A stretch of 64,000 nt of DNA from Phyllobacterium sophorae (GTDB lineage Bacteria > Pseudomonadota > Alphaproteobacteria > Rhizobiales > Rhizobiaceae). Location: the NCBI RefSeq assembly GCF_003010965.1, contig NZ_PGGM01000003.1:1-64000 (forward strand). The letters are read 5' to 3'. Shown here piece after piece: positions 1 to 8,007 of the stretch (within the stretch, counting starts at the first letter, position 1; every line of letters starts with the position of its first letter). The notes under the pieces were generated by a model. The model was given only the letters and a program-made list of their open reading frames with translations. It had not been told where the DNA came from and did no database searches. The position numbers and the translations under genes were made by a program.

Positions 1-435
1 CCGCTCAGCACCATGCTTGTCGAGAGCTATACCGCCACAATCTTCACCCAGCTGATGCGCAAGCAGAAATATCCGCCCCCCGTGCGCAAAGGCGGGCTCG
101 CCGCCACGAACCTTAACCGGGTGATTGCGAAAATTGACGATGACCTCACGGCCGACTTGTCGCTTTTACAACTGGCCGAACTTGCCGGTTTGAGCGTTCC
201 CCACTTTTGCCGCGCATTCAGGCAAACGCTCGGTTGTCCGCCATACACCTTCATTATCCGGCGCAGGATCGAGCGGGCAAAGGACTATTTGCGCCACTCC
301 TCCAGGCCTGTCACCGATATCGCCCTGTCCTGTGGTTTCTCCAGTTCAAGCCATTTTTCCAATGCCTTCCGGCGAGAAACGGGAACGACCCCCTTGGCAT
401 ATCGCGGCACCTGGCCGGGCAACGCACCGCAATGA
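1..435 (+). CDS. AraC-family transcriptional regulator, C-terminal part (5' end outside window)
   Basis: Only the C-terminal part is in the window: the frame is open to base 1 (four codons precede the first Met at base 13), so the gene starts upstream. The last ~100 residues are a complete AraC/XylS DNA-binding domain. The first helix-turn-helix lies around LAELAGLSVPHFCRAF and the second around VTDIALSCGFSSSSHFSNAF, followed by the family-typical G-TPLAYR end. Proteins of this family bind promoter DNA with this domain while an N-terminal part senses a ligand; that part is not visible. The gene lies 92 bp before the amino-acid ABC transporter operon on the same strand, so it may regulate it, but this is inference from position only. 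Confidence 0.85.
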   Translation, partial: PLSTMLVESYTATIFTQLMRKQKYPPPVRKGGLAATNLNRVIAKIDDDLTADLSLLQLAELAGLSVPHFCRAFRQTLGCPPYTFIIRRRIERAKDYLRHSSRPVTDIALSCGFSSSSHFSNAFRRETGTTPLAYRGTWPGNAPQ

Positions 436-526
436 TTTACTGATCAGATCCCGCACTTGCATCAATTTACTGCAAGCACGGTCGCGCTGGCTATCGCATC
501 CTCGCGAAAACGAGCCGAGGTCCCCA

Positions 527-1336
527 GTGAATACTCTCCCTGATGCCGGCAAAGTCCGGTCGATCATTTCTGACATCAACGCCCCGCTACGCGTCAAGAA
601 TCTCAAGAAGCGCTTTGGTGCGATCGAGGTCCTCAAAGGGATTTCCATGACCGCGCAGCGCGGCGATGTGATCTCCATCCTCGGAAGCAGCGGTTCAGGA
701 AAAAGTACGTTTCTGCGATGCCTAAACTTTCTGGAAGAGGCTACGGAAGGTGAAATCTGGATTGCCGGAAAACGTGTCAGGATGACCGGCGGTCTCGTGG
801 GTCAGCGAGAGGTCAACGCTCTGCGCGCCAAGCTGGGAATGGTATTCCAGCACTTCAACCTTTGGTCATGCAAGACCGTTCTCGAAAACATCGTTGAAGC
901 ACCGGTCCATGTACTCGGCATCTCGAAACAAGAGGCTCGCCTAAGGGCAGAAGAGTTGCTTCTAAAAGTGGGCCTGGTCGACAAACGCCACAATTATCCA
1001 ACTCATCTTTCCGGCGGGCAACAACAAAGGGTGGCGATCGCGCGTGCTCTGGCGATGGAACCAGAGATACTCCTCTTTGACGAACCAACCTCCGCGCTGG
1101 ATCCGGAGTTGGTTGGGGAGGTTTTGAAAGTCATTCGATCGCTCGCGGATGAAGGGCGCACGATGCTCATCGTTACACACGAGATCGGATTTGCCCGCGA
1201 GGTGTCCAACCACATCGTGTTTATGCATCAGGGGCAGATCGAAGAGGACGGCAATCCGGGCGAACTCTTCAGCAAGCCCTCCTCACCGCGGTTCAAACAG
1301 TTTCTGTCGGCGCATCTCGGGGATCGTTGCCAATGA
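527..1336 (+). CDS. Polar amino-acid ABC transporter, ATP-binding protein
   Basis: ATPase subunit of a HisP/GlnQ/OccP-type importer; it hydrolyses ATP on the cytoplasmic face to drive amino-acid uptake. From the GTG at 527 the protein has 269 residues: Walker A GSSGSGKST at 53-61, signature LSGGQQQ at 161-167, Walker B ILLFDEP at 181-187 and the H-loop His at 218, all intact. The frame is open further upstream, but that part resembles no family member; GTG 527 has a GAGG about nine bases before it and gives the usual length. The stop overlaps the next start (ATGA at 1333). It is the first of five genes in one operon: ATPase, permease, permease, racemase-like, binding protein. Confidence 0.9.
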   Translation: MNTLPDAGKVRSIISDINAPLRVKNLKKRFGAIEVLKGISMTAQRGDVISILGSSGSGKSTFLRCLNFLEEATEGEIWIAGKRVRMTGGLVGQREVNALRAKLGMVFQHFNLWSCKTVLENIVEAPVHVLGISKQEARLRAEELLLKVGLVDKRHNYPTHLSGGQQQRVAIARALAMEPEILLFDEPTSALDPELVGEVLKVIRSLADEGRTMLIVTHEIGFAREVSNHIVFMHQGQIEEDGNPGELFSKPSSPRFKQFLSAHLGDRCQ

Positions 1337-2010
1337 TCGAGTTGCAAGGCTTTGGCGATCAAATAGCCGTTGGCGCATTCACTACACTTCGCACAGCATT
1401 CACAAGTCTGGCGCTTGGTGTCTGCGTCGGTATTTGCGGTGCGGTGGCGAAGCGCAGCCGGCTTCGGATTATTCGGTGGCTCGCTGACTGCTACACCACG
1501 ATTGTCCGTGGCGTTCCCGAGCTCCTTATCATTCTTATCCTGTACTTTGGCGGCACCGTTGCGTTGACAGCGCTGTTTGGTCGCTACGTCGAGGTCGATG
1601 CGTTCGCCGCTGGCGTCTTTGCATTGACGATCGTTTTTGGAGCGTACGCGACCGAAGTCTTCAGGGCGGCAATTCAGGCGGTGCCTTCAGGGCAGATTGA
1701 GGCGGCTCAAGCCCTTGGTCTGTCGAGGCTTTGCATATGGCACCTCGTTATTCTCCCCCAGATGTGGCGCTATGCGTTACCTGGACTCGGCAACCTTTGG
1801 CTCACGTTGCTAAAGGACACGGCGCTGATTTCCGTGGTCGGTCTCGAAGATCTGATGCGTAAGACGAGTATTGCTGCAGGAACCACCCATGATCCACTGA
1901 CGTTCTATTCGATCGCTGCCAGCCTTTATCTGTTGTTCACCTCCCTTTCGCTGTTCGGCCTGACATGGCTCGAGCGCCGCGCCGATCGTGGCGTCCGGTT
2001 CGCGAAGTGA
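1333..2010 (+). CDS. Polar amino-acid ABC transporter, permease (HisQ-type)
   Basis: Inner-membrane permease of about 225 residues with several hydrophobic segments. It carries the cytoplasmic EAA loop that contacts the ATPase (EAAQALGLSRLCIWHLVILPQ-like, about residues 120-140) and the RGVPELL motif typical of His/Glu/Arg permeases near residue 58. The start chosen is the ATG at 1333, which overlaps the preceding stop as ATGA, implying translational coupling; a TTG two codons earlier is the only nearby alternative. It should pair with the next gene as the transmembrane heterodimer. The substrate cannot be read from the sequence. Confidence 0.9.
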   Translation: MIELQGFGDQIAVGAFTTLRTAFTSLALGVCVGICGAVAKRSRLRIIRWLADCYTTIVRGVPELLIILILYFGGTVALTALFGRYVEVDAFAAGVFALTIVFGAYATEVFRAAIQAVPSGQIEAAQALGLSRLCIWHLVILPQMWRYALPGLGNLWLTLLKDTALISVVGLEDLMRKTSIAAGTTHDPLTFYSIAASLYLLFTSLSLFGLTWLERRADRGVRFAK

Positions 2011-2020
2011 GACATTGGTC

Positions 2021-2779
2021 ATGAACTTGCATCTCATTGTCGAAGTTCTGCCACTTCTTATCGAAGGTATGCTCCTCACGGCGCAACTGACGGTGACTTC
2101 CGTTGCTATGGGACTTCTCATTGCCGTTCCACTTGCGCTGTTGCGAACATCGCCGTGGCCCGTATTCTCGCATGCCATTCTCCTCTACACGTTCGTGTTT
2201 CGCGGCACCCCCCTGCTGGTACAGCTATTCCTCATCTATTACGGGGCCGGCCAGGTTGAGTGGATACGGTCAAGTGTTGCCTGGAGCATATTGAGAGAGC
2301 CTTACTGGTGCGCACTCATCACGTTTTCCCTGAACAATGCAGCCTACACGACGGAGATTTTGCGTGGTGGAATACGTGCGGTTCCTGCGGGTGAAATCGA
2401 AGCTGCGAAAGCGCTCGGTATGTCCTACGCGTTGCGCATTCGACGGATCGTCCTTCCTGTCGGCTTTCGGCTCGCGCTTCCGGCCTACGCCAATGAGGTC
2501 GTCTTGATGCTGAAGGCGAGTTCTCTCGCCAGCACCATCACTCTCATGGAATTAACCGGCACGGGGCGCAAGATCGTGGCGCAGACCTTTTCTCCTTACG
2601 AGGTCTTCATATCGGCGGCACTGATTTATCTCGGCTTAACATTTGTGATCGTTCATTTCTTTGGCCAGTTGGAAAGGCATATGGCAAAGCATCAAAGACG
2701 CATCGACCCAAGCAACAACAGCCGCTCGCGTCCCAGCGCCGCCGAGAAAATGTCCGCATCGCAGGAATTGGCATCATGA
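2021..2779 (+). CDS. Polar amino-acid ABC transporter, permease (HisM-type)
   Basis: Second permease subunit, about 252 residues, with hydrophobic segments throughout the first 230 and a polar, basic C-terminal tail. Diagnostic pieces are FVFRGTPLLVQLF, the EAA loop EAAKALGMSYALRIRRIVLP and the following LPAYANEV. An upstream GTG at 1988 is in frame but overlaps the previous gene; ATG 2021, ten bases after the previous stop, fits family length better. The stop overlaps the ATG of the racemase-like gene by four bases, so the racemase-like protein is made from the same message and its function is probably tied to the transported compound. Confidence 0.88.
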   Translation: MNLHLIVEVLPLLIEGMLLTAQLTVTSVAMGLLIAVPLALLRTSPWPVFSHAILLYTFVFRGTPLLVQLFLIYYGAGQVEWIRSSVAWSILREPYWCALITFSLNNAAYTTEILRGGIRAVPAGEIEAAKALGMSYALRIRRIVLPVGFRLALPAYANEVVLMLKASSLASTITLMELTGTGRKIVAQTFSPYEVFISAALIYLGLTFVIVHFFGQLERHMAKHQRRIDPSNNSRSRPSAAEKMSASQELAS

Positions 2780-3966
2780 AGCCCGTTCTGGTGCCTTTTT
2801 CGGAAGTACGGGGGGCAGATCATGCCACCGCCGCAATCATGCGAGGTAGCTGGTACGAGATCGACCTTGATGCAATTCGACACAACTACCGGCAATTGCG
2901 CAGTCATCTGCCTCGGCACGTTAAGATCTATGCTTGCCTGAAACGCAACGCATACGGGTGCGGCGCTGGTCCAGTCGCCTCTGCCTTGGCCAAGGAGGGG
3001 GTCGATGGCTTCGCGGTGGCTTCGCTGCTCGATGCGATCGCTATTCGCCAGGAGGGCGTGTCCCACCCGCTTCTGCTCTATCCGGGCGCCCTGCCTTCGG
3101 CAGCGCCGACGATTGAGTCTCTTGATCTGACCGTCAGCGTTTCGACCATTGATGAGTTGGTGCAATGGCGAACTGCCATGACGAGACCGCGTGTGTTCAT
3201 AAAGGTCGATCTTGGGTTCTTCCGTGCCGGGACCACACCGATGGAAGCGAACAAAATTCTCGCCACAGCCAGAGGTCTTGCGGATGTGGATGTCGAGGGC
3301 ATCTACGCCCACATGAGTGAGTTGCCGACCGCGCAGCCATCAGATGCGCACGAGCAGCTTGATAGAATGCGTACAATATTGCGAGAAGCCGGCGTTCTGG
3401 GTTTGCGGCCAGCTGTGGTGATGATGTCCAGTACAGAGGGGGTGTTAAACCATCCGGACATGGACTTCGATGCCGTTGATCCAGGGGCGCTCTTTTTCGG
3501 GCTGTCAGAGTCCGACAAGCCCACCCGCCCGGTAACGTTGCGCCCCGCACTGAAATCCATCTCCGCAAGCCTAGTCTCGGTCAAGCGCCTCGACGCTTCA
3601 CTCGGCCCCGTACCCGCCATATTCGGGACCAATCCGGGGATGACAATAGGGGTGATTGGCATGGGTTGGGGAGACGGGTTTCCCAGGCAGGTTCCAAGCG
3701 GTGCGGTGGGCCTCATACGGGGAAAGCGAGCTCGGTTGCTGCCTCCCGCCCATCTTGAACACATACGTATCGACTTAACCGATGTTCCAGAAGCTCGCTT
3801 TGGAGATCAGGTCGTGCTGCTCGGCCGTCAAGGTGATCAATCCATCACGCATGAAGAAGTCGCCACCTCCTGGGGGACAGATATCGTCGGCCTCTACGCG
3901 CAGCTCAGAGATCATGTCCCGAGGATTTACACCGCCAAGCAAACTCGAAAGGGTAATCCACAATGA
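2776..3966 (+). CDS. Alanine-racemase-like fold-type III PLP enzyme
   Basis: The 396 residues match the alanine racemase fold (N-terminal TIM barrel, C-terminal beta domain). The PLP lysine is seen in YACLKRNAYGCG (Lys56), with Arg150 in KVDLGFFRAG and His179 in GIYAHMSE. The conserved GYGDGxPR motif, whose Tyr is the second catalytic base in known alanine racemases, reads GMGWGDGFPR, so that Tyr is Trp298; the usual Met-Asp near the end of the beta domain is also not evident. The protein may therefore act on another amino acid, work in one direction, or catalyse a different PLP reaction. It sits inside an ABC transporter operon with ATGA overlaps on both sides. The start is the coupled ATG 2776; Met22 is an alternative. 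Family assignment is firm; activity is open. Confidence 0.8.
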   Translation: MKPVLVPFSEVRGADHATAAIMRGSWYEIDLDAIRHNYRQLRSHLPRHVKIYACLKRNAYGCGAGPVASALAKEGVDGFAVASLLDAIAIRQEGVSHPLLLYPGALPSAAPTIESLDLTVSVSTIDELVQWRTAMTRPRVFIKVDLGFFRAGTTPMEANKILATARGLADVDVEGIYAHMSELPTAQPSDAHEQLDRMRTILREAGVLGLRPAVVMMSSTEGVLNHPDMDFDAVDPGALFFGLSESDKPTRPVTLRPALKSISASLVSVKRLDASLGPVPAIFGTNPGMTIGVIGMGWGDGFPRQVPSGAVGLIRGKRARLLPPAHLEHIRIDLTDVPEARFGDQVVLLGRQGDQSITHEEVATSWGTDIVGLYAQLRDHVPRIYTAKQTRKGNPQ

Positions 3967-4802
3967 ATGGTTTCAAACGACTGTTATCTTTCCTTTTCGC
4001 TACCGCGATTGCCGCCCAGGCAAATGCCCAGGACGGCAAACCGATCAGGATCGCCACGGAAGGCGCATTTCCACCCTGGAATGCAGTCGACATGTCTGGA
4101 AAACCGGTCGGTTTTGACATCGATGTAGGAACGGCGCTTTGTGAACGCGCGAAATTGAAATGCCAATTCGTCACGCAGGCATGGGACGGTATCATTCCCG
4201 CTCTGAACGTCGGCAAATTCGATGCAATCATGGCCGGAATGTCGATCACCGAAAAAAGAAAGCAGGTTATCGCCTTTTCGAATCCCTATGCACTGACCTC
4301 CAATTACTTTGTTGTCAGAAAGTCGTTTGATCTTCCCGAGATGGCCAGCAATTTGAAAGTGAATCTGTCGTCCGAAGCGGAGGAGGAGAGGGGCGTTCTC
4401 CAGGCCCTGAAGGACAACCTTAAGGGAACAATTATCGGCGTGCAGGGATCAACGAACGCTGAAGTATTCGTACGGGAATATTTTGGCGACACCGTCGAAG
4501 TCCGGACATACGACAAGCAGGACAACCTGAATCTCGATCTGGTCGCAGGCCGCATCGACGGGGGACTCGCAGATTACTCCGTCTGGAAGGCATTTCTGGA
4601 GTCCAAAGAGGGTGCGATCGCAGCGCTCTACGGCCCCAGAATTTCGGGAGGACCCTTCGGGCCCGGCATCGGTATAGGATTGCGGAAGCATGACGAGATG
4701 ATTGCCGGACAGTTTAATGGCGCGATTGAAGAAATTAAAGCGGATGGTACTCTGAAGGCACTGAGCTTGAAATGGTTCGGGGCAGACTTGGTGTCCAACT
4801 AG
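3963..4802 (+). CDS. Polar amino-acid ABC transporter, periplasmic binding protein
   Basis: Periplasmic solute-binding protein of family 3 (HisJ/ArgT/OccT-like), 279 residues. It begins with a signal peptide (MNGFKRLLSFLFATAIAAQANA, cleavage likely after ANA). The mature part shows the family pattern EGAFPPWN, GFDIDVG, WDGIIPAL and MSITEKRKQ, which form the ligand cleft. These resemble the basic amino-acid/opine-binding subgroup more than the glutamine one, but the ligand cannot be named. Its ATG overlaps the racemase-like stop (ATGA), making it the last gene of the five-gene transporter operon. Confidence 0.9.
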   Translation: MNGFKRLLSFLFATAIAAQANAQDGKPIRIATEGAFPPWNAVDMSGKPVGFDIDVGTALCERAKLKCQFVTQAWDGIIPALNVGKFDAIMAGMSITEKRKQVIAFSNPYALTSNYFVVRKSFDLPEMASNLKVNLSSEAEEERGVLQALKDNLKGTIIGVQGSTNAEVFVREYFGDTVEVRTYDKQDNLNLDLVAGRIDGGLADYSVWKAFLESKEGAIAALYGPRISGGPFGPGIGIGLRKHDEMIAGQFNGAIEEIKADGTLKALSLKWFGADLVSN

Positions 4803-4970
4803 ACTTGTGAGTTCTCGCTGAGGCGCGACTTTTGAGCATCGCTAGCGTATTCATCGCGTCCTCGCCATGATCTTTTGCCGAGACACTTCGGCGGGTCTTG
4901 TAGCCGAGGCATTTGCGCGGTGTCATATTGCGCTGATCGTAGACACGGCGCAGTTCGCTGTCACTGCTGG
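4803..4970 (-). pseudogene. Remnant of an IS30-like transposase C-terminus
   Basis: On the minus strand this stretch encodes LRRVYDQRN-MTPRKCLGYKT, which resembles the C-terminal (N/T)-x-RPRKxLGxKTP signature of IS30-family transposases, followed by a short tail. The DDE catalytic core is absent and no inverted repeats were found, so this is a scar rather than a working element. It directly follows the transporter operon and may mark an old insertion boundary. The IS30 assignment rests on one short motif. Confidence 0.45.
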
Positions 4971-5066
4971 TGCAACTGGCTATCGGCCAGCTCGAGGAAC
5001 CTATTTGCTTTCCAGCTGACGCCATCCTCATGATTTGGAGCGCCAAGCGATTGTGGAACTTTGATC

Positions 5067-5092
5067 GGAACACTGTCACCGTGTGGCGCGTT
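5067..5092 (+). promoter_or_regulatory. EcfG-type general stress promoter upstream of csbD
   Basis: GGAAC at 5067-5071 and CGTT at 5089-5092 are separated by 17 bases, matching the -35/-10 consensus of the alphaproteobacterial EcfG/RpoE2 sigma factor. The expected start site near 5099 leaves a ~20-base leader carrying AAGGAGG before the csbD ATG at 5120. CsbD proteins are known members of this stress regulon. Confidence 0.7.
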
Positions 5093-5119
5093 TCAAACCA
5101 TCAAACAAGGAGGTTTGTC

Positions 5120-5323
5120 ATGGATTGGGATCGCGTAGAAGGCAATTGGATGCAGCTGAAGGGCAAAATTAAAGAGCAATGGGGCAAATTGACCGATGAT
5201 GACCTCGACGTCATCGCCGGGAAGCGTGAACAACTTGAAGGTAAGATTCAGGAGCGGTACGGCAAAGCCAAAGACGCGGCCAAGCGTGAGGTCGACGATT
5301 GGTATAACAGTCAGACTTGGTAG
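5120..5323 (+). CDS. CsbD family stress protein
   Basis: A 67-residue hydrophilic, charged protein of the CsbD family: it opens with MDWDRVEGNWMQLKGKIKEQWG and repeats the GKxxQxxGKIQERYGKAKD pattern, ending in a short Trp-containing tail. CsbD proteins accumulate in general stress and stationary phase; their biochemical role is unknown. The ATG follows a perfect AAGGAGG at 5107-5113 with six bases spacing. An EcfG-type promoter lies just upstream and a 10-bp perfect hairpin just downstream, so it is a single-gene transcript. Confidence 0.92.
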   Translation: MDWDRVEGNWMQLKGKIKEQWGKLTDDDLDVIAGKREQLEGKIQERYGKAKDAAKREVDDWYNSQTW

Positions 5324-5343
5324 AGTTCAACCGGCGATGAATA

Positions 5344-5372
5344 TGGCCCAGCACCGTGCGATTGCTGGGCCA
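5344..5372 (+). terminator. Hairpin after csbD
   Basis: A perfect 10-bp inverted repeat TGGCCCAGCA / TGCTGGGCCA with a 9-base loop begins 20 bases after the csbD stop. There is no T-run, so it is a terminator-like stem or 3' end stabiliser. It also separates csbD from the next gene. Confidence 0.6.
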
Positions 5373-5430
5373 CTTACGACAGTTTTCAATTCTTCCGCTG
5401 TAAGTTCGCACAGTGACTGGAGGACATCGG

Positions 5431-5664
5431 ATGGATCAGATTTATTTTGTTGCGGTCTTTGAACAGGGTGACGGCGGAGAGTTGTTTCGGGTCGGCGAAC
5501 CGCAACGGTGTGGATCGGAGGAACAGGCGAGGACAGTCGCAAGGGATCTGGCGTCAAAGCACGCAGGGGTTATTGCCTGGAGCCAGGAAACAAAGCAGGG
5601 GACGGAGAAATATGGTCCTCCTATCGTTTTCTATACCGCTGGTGAAGTTATTGACATGAAATGA
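5431..5664 (+). CDS. Small conserved hypothetical protein
   Basis: A 77-residue protein beginning MDQIYFVAVFEQGDGG and containing a region rich in charged residues (GSEEQARTVARDLASKHAGVIAW). No signal peptide or membrane segment. The start is ATG 5431 with a GGAGG about seven bases before it; a GTG six codons earlier lies before the ribosome-binding site and is less likely. I recall similar short proteins in rhizobial genomes but no function. It stands alone between the csbD hairpin and the EF-hand gene. Confidence 0.7.
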   Translation: MDQIYFVAVFEQGDGGELFRVGEPQRCGSEEQARTVARDLASKHAGVIAWSQETKQGTEKYGPPIVFYTAGEVIDMK

Positions 5665-5793
5665 CGGGCGTTGCTTGTAGACATCGCGTTGTACCTACCA
5701 AAAATTAACCCACCCATCATCTCCCATTCATTTTCGCACCGCTACGGTCTCTTCAACGGGCGGAGAAACCGCTTGCGATATAGGAGACAACGA

Positions 5794-6327
5794 ATGAAAC
5801 GTATCCTCGCTCTTATTTTGTCTGGCACATTTCTTACGGTATTTGCAGTGGGTGGCGTCTTCGCGCAAACGCAAACGCTCGCACCGACGCAGACACCAGC
5901 GTCCGGCGAAGCGCAAAACAAACCCGCGCCTGCCAGCAGGAATGCGAAACAAATAAGAGGAAATATGGACGCGAACGACGATGGGGCTGTGGACCTGACT
6001 GAGTTCACCAACACGGATCGCTTGAAGCAGGCCGATACGAACGGCGACGGAACGCTATCACAGCAAGAAATTGAGGCGATGGTGATGAAGCGTATGGTCG
6101 AACGTCAGGCCCGGCGAATGACCAATCGCCTTGACGTCAACCGCGATGGTGCCGTGACGATCGCAGAAGTCGAAAAGCAGAAAGGAAAGCGCTTTGCCTT
6201 GTTGGATCGCAATGACGATGGCAAATTGGAACAAAGCGAACTTCGCCACGGCAGGAAGACCGATGAACGTGGCGGCCATAGGCATCATCAGCATCAAAAG
6301 GCCGAAGAAGGCGATACCAACGATTAA
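5794..6327 (+). CDS. Periplasmic EF-hand calcium-binding protein with four loops
   Basis: A 177-residue exported protein with a signal peptide (MKRILALILSGTFLTVFAVGGVFAQ). Four 12-residue EF-hand loops are readable: DANDDGAVDLTE, DTNGDGTLSQQE, DVNRDGAVTIAE and DRNDDGKLEQSE, each with Asp/Asn at positions 1, 3 and 5, Gly at 6 and Glu at 12, so all should bind calcium. A Pro/Thr/Gln-rich linker follows the signal peptide and the C-terminus is rich in His. ATG 5794 has TAGGAGA seven bases before it; the longer frame upstream lacks a site. The role is probably calcium buffering or sensing in the periplasm; no partner is visible. Confidence 0.85.
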   Translation: MKRILALILSGTFLTVFAVGGVFAQTQTLAPTQTPASGEAQNKPAPASRNAKQIRGNMDANDDGAVDLTEFTNTDRLKQADTNGDGTLSQQEIEAMVMKRMVERQARRMTNRLDVNRDGAVTIAEVEKQKGKRFALLDRNDDGKLEQSELRHGRKTDERGGHRHHQHQKAEEGDTND

Positions 6328-6480
6328 GACAGGGCTTGGCTTGGGGGCTCCGAAATGGGCAACACGGGCCGCTACACGATCGCTATGGAAGACACGTGAG
6401 TGCCTGAAAGTTCTGCCACAGCCAGCGCTCGCTGCCAAACCCGGCCCAGTAGTCAGGGGAGGCATTTCGGGACGACAGTG

Positions 6481-7040
6481 ATGCAGACACGCATGATCGA
6501 AGGTGACGCAATCACTATTGCGACGCAGGTCCACGGGGATCGGTCCGATTCACCGATTGTTCTCGTCATGGGGCAAAGGCATCTCTGGCGCGCTCAGGAC
6601 GCTACGTTATCCGATACGATAACCGCGATACGGGGGGCTCTCGACGACCGGGAGCGGCGCCCTACGATATGAGCGATATGGGGAACGACAGCATGTCCGT
6701 CATGAACGGCAATCGCGCCGATATTCTGAAGTTTATGCTGCGCGATGCGCACGCGCCTTACTCGAACGGTCTCCATCATTTGCTTGCGCTACGAACCATT
6801 TCCTTATTCCAGACGACAACGGGACCAGAACGCTTGCCGCTTTTGACATTAAGGTGCCGACGCTCGTTATCCATGGCAAAACCGATCCGACCTTTCCCAT
6901 TGAGCACGGCGAGGCGATAGCGTCAGTGCTTAGCGGTGCGACCCTTGTTCGAGTCGAAGGCGGAGGCATGAATTACACAAGGCGGACTGGCCACAGATCC
7001 CCAAAGCGTTCATTGAACATACCGAAAGGCGTTGAAGATA
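6481..7040 (+). pseudogene. Alpha/beta-hydrolase pseudogene with several frameshifts
   Basis: Pieces of one alpha/beta hydrolase occur in order but in different frames: an N-terminal beta-strand region ending SPIVLVMG from ATG 6481, then YVIRYDNRDTGGS from about 6603, then KVPTLVIHGKTDPTFPIEHGE in a third frame near 6850-6910, and finally LHKADWPQIPKAFIEHT near 6970-7020 after another shift. The nucleophile-elbow region is missing. These match the GYRVIRYDNRDTG and VIHGxxDPxxP signatures of the family. The gene is plainly inactive. Confidence 0.75.
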
Positions 7041-7266
7041 ACGCGTCAAACGGTGCCGTTCGGCGAATAGTCAGAGGCACAATTATTGCTTTTAGGTTAG
7101 TTGCTTGACGTTCATGAAGCTTGGAAAGAGCTCGCCGTGCATATGATCTGAAACAATCCTGCGCATTGGTCGAAACCGTCCGAGCAATTTCAACGTCCTG
7201 ATTGTGAAGCAGAGCATATCGCGCTATTGATGCGATACGTATCATGTGAAAGGGGAGGGTTTCATC

Positions 7267-7476
7267 TTGGCTAAAGGCACCGTTAAATGGTTTAATTCGA
7301 CCAAGGGTTTTGGATTTATCCAGCCTGACGATGGCGGCGCAGACGTGTTCGTACACATCTCTGCGGTTGAGCGCGCTGGATTGCGTGGTCTCAATGATGG
7401 TCAGAAGATCAGTTATGAGCTCGTGCAGGACAAGAGGTCGGGCAAGACATCAGCTGATCAATTAAGTACGCTTTGA
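7267..7476 (+). CDS. Cold-shock protein, CspA family (TTG start)
   Basis: A 69-residue cold-shock-domain protein: AKGTVKWFNSTKGFGFIQPD carries RNP1 (KGFGFI), and DVFVHIS is RNP2, the two nucleic-acid-binding motifs. These proteins act as RNA chaperones. The correct N-terminus (MAKGTVKW) requires TTG at 7267, with AGGGGAGGG about eight bases before it; an upstream in-frame GTG at 7246 lies before that site. The C-terminus ends ADQLSTL, the usual end. It is monocistronic. Confidence 0.93.
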   Translation: MAKGTVKWFNSTKGFGFIQPDDGGADVFVHISAVERAGLRGLNDGQKISYELVQDKRSGKTSADQLSTL

Positions 7477-7568
7477 CGTAGGACTCAGCGAGGAATCCTA
7501 CGCGTAACAGAATCTATCCCAAGCGACGGGCCATGCAACTAGATACGGCGACTTTTAGTAATGCCTAT

Positions 7569-7739
7569 CTATTTTTCATGGTCCAGCTTGGCATCGATTT
7601 CAGGAGCTTTTGGCGTTTCGCCGACCGCATCCGTTGCAGATTTAAGTTGCTTGGCGTCCCATAATGGCACTTGTTCACGAACGAGCTGCCGACGGCCGTT
7701 GCGTTTGATTTCAACGACAAATGATTTCGAATGCTTCAT
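7569..7739 (-). CDS. Small basic conserved hypothetical protein (56 residues)
   Basis: Reading the minus strand from ATG 7739 gives a clean 56-residue protein beginning MKHSKSFVVEIKRNGRR and ending PEIDAKLDHEK, followed by TAG. It has a basic N-terminal beta-like segment and an acidic C-terminus. AAAGAGA lies just before the start. I recall related short proteins with the N-terminal SFVVEIKRxxRR pattern in rhizobia, without function. The open frame on the opposite strand over the same bases resembles nothing. Confidence 0.55.
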   Translation of the reverse strand: MKHSKSFVVEIKRNGRRQLVREQVPLWDAKQLKSATDAVGETPKAPEIDAKLDHEK

Positions 7740-8007
7740 GAGATCTCTTTACGTTCGGAAGGAGCAAACCTGATTATAGGCATCAACGGAGTCAAACATA
7801 TCCCGTTTCGATCCTCCAAAGCGCCCTGATTGCGCATCGCTAGTGCCTGTTTCCGGGAAGCAATGCTTTTACTTCGCAAGCGCTTGAGCATGTTAGTTCG
7901 ACGGAACGCTTGCCAAGAGTGAGTTGAAATTTTTCCCCGAGGTTTCTGGCCGTAGGGTAGGACGGGTCGCAGCAAGATCATAAAATACAACGGTTACATA
8001 CATTTGT
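7740..8007. other. Intergenic stretch without a recognised gene
   Basis: Upstream of the 56-residue gene and downstream of the DUF6880 gene. A minus-strand open frame crosses it, but it runs into the small gene and resembles no family. No hairpin with a T-run was seen. Confidence 0.4.
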
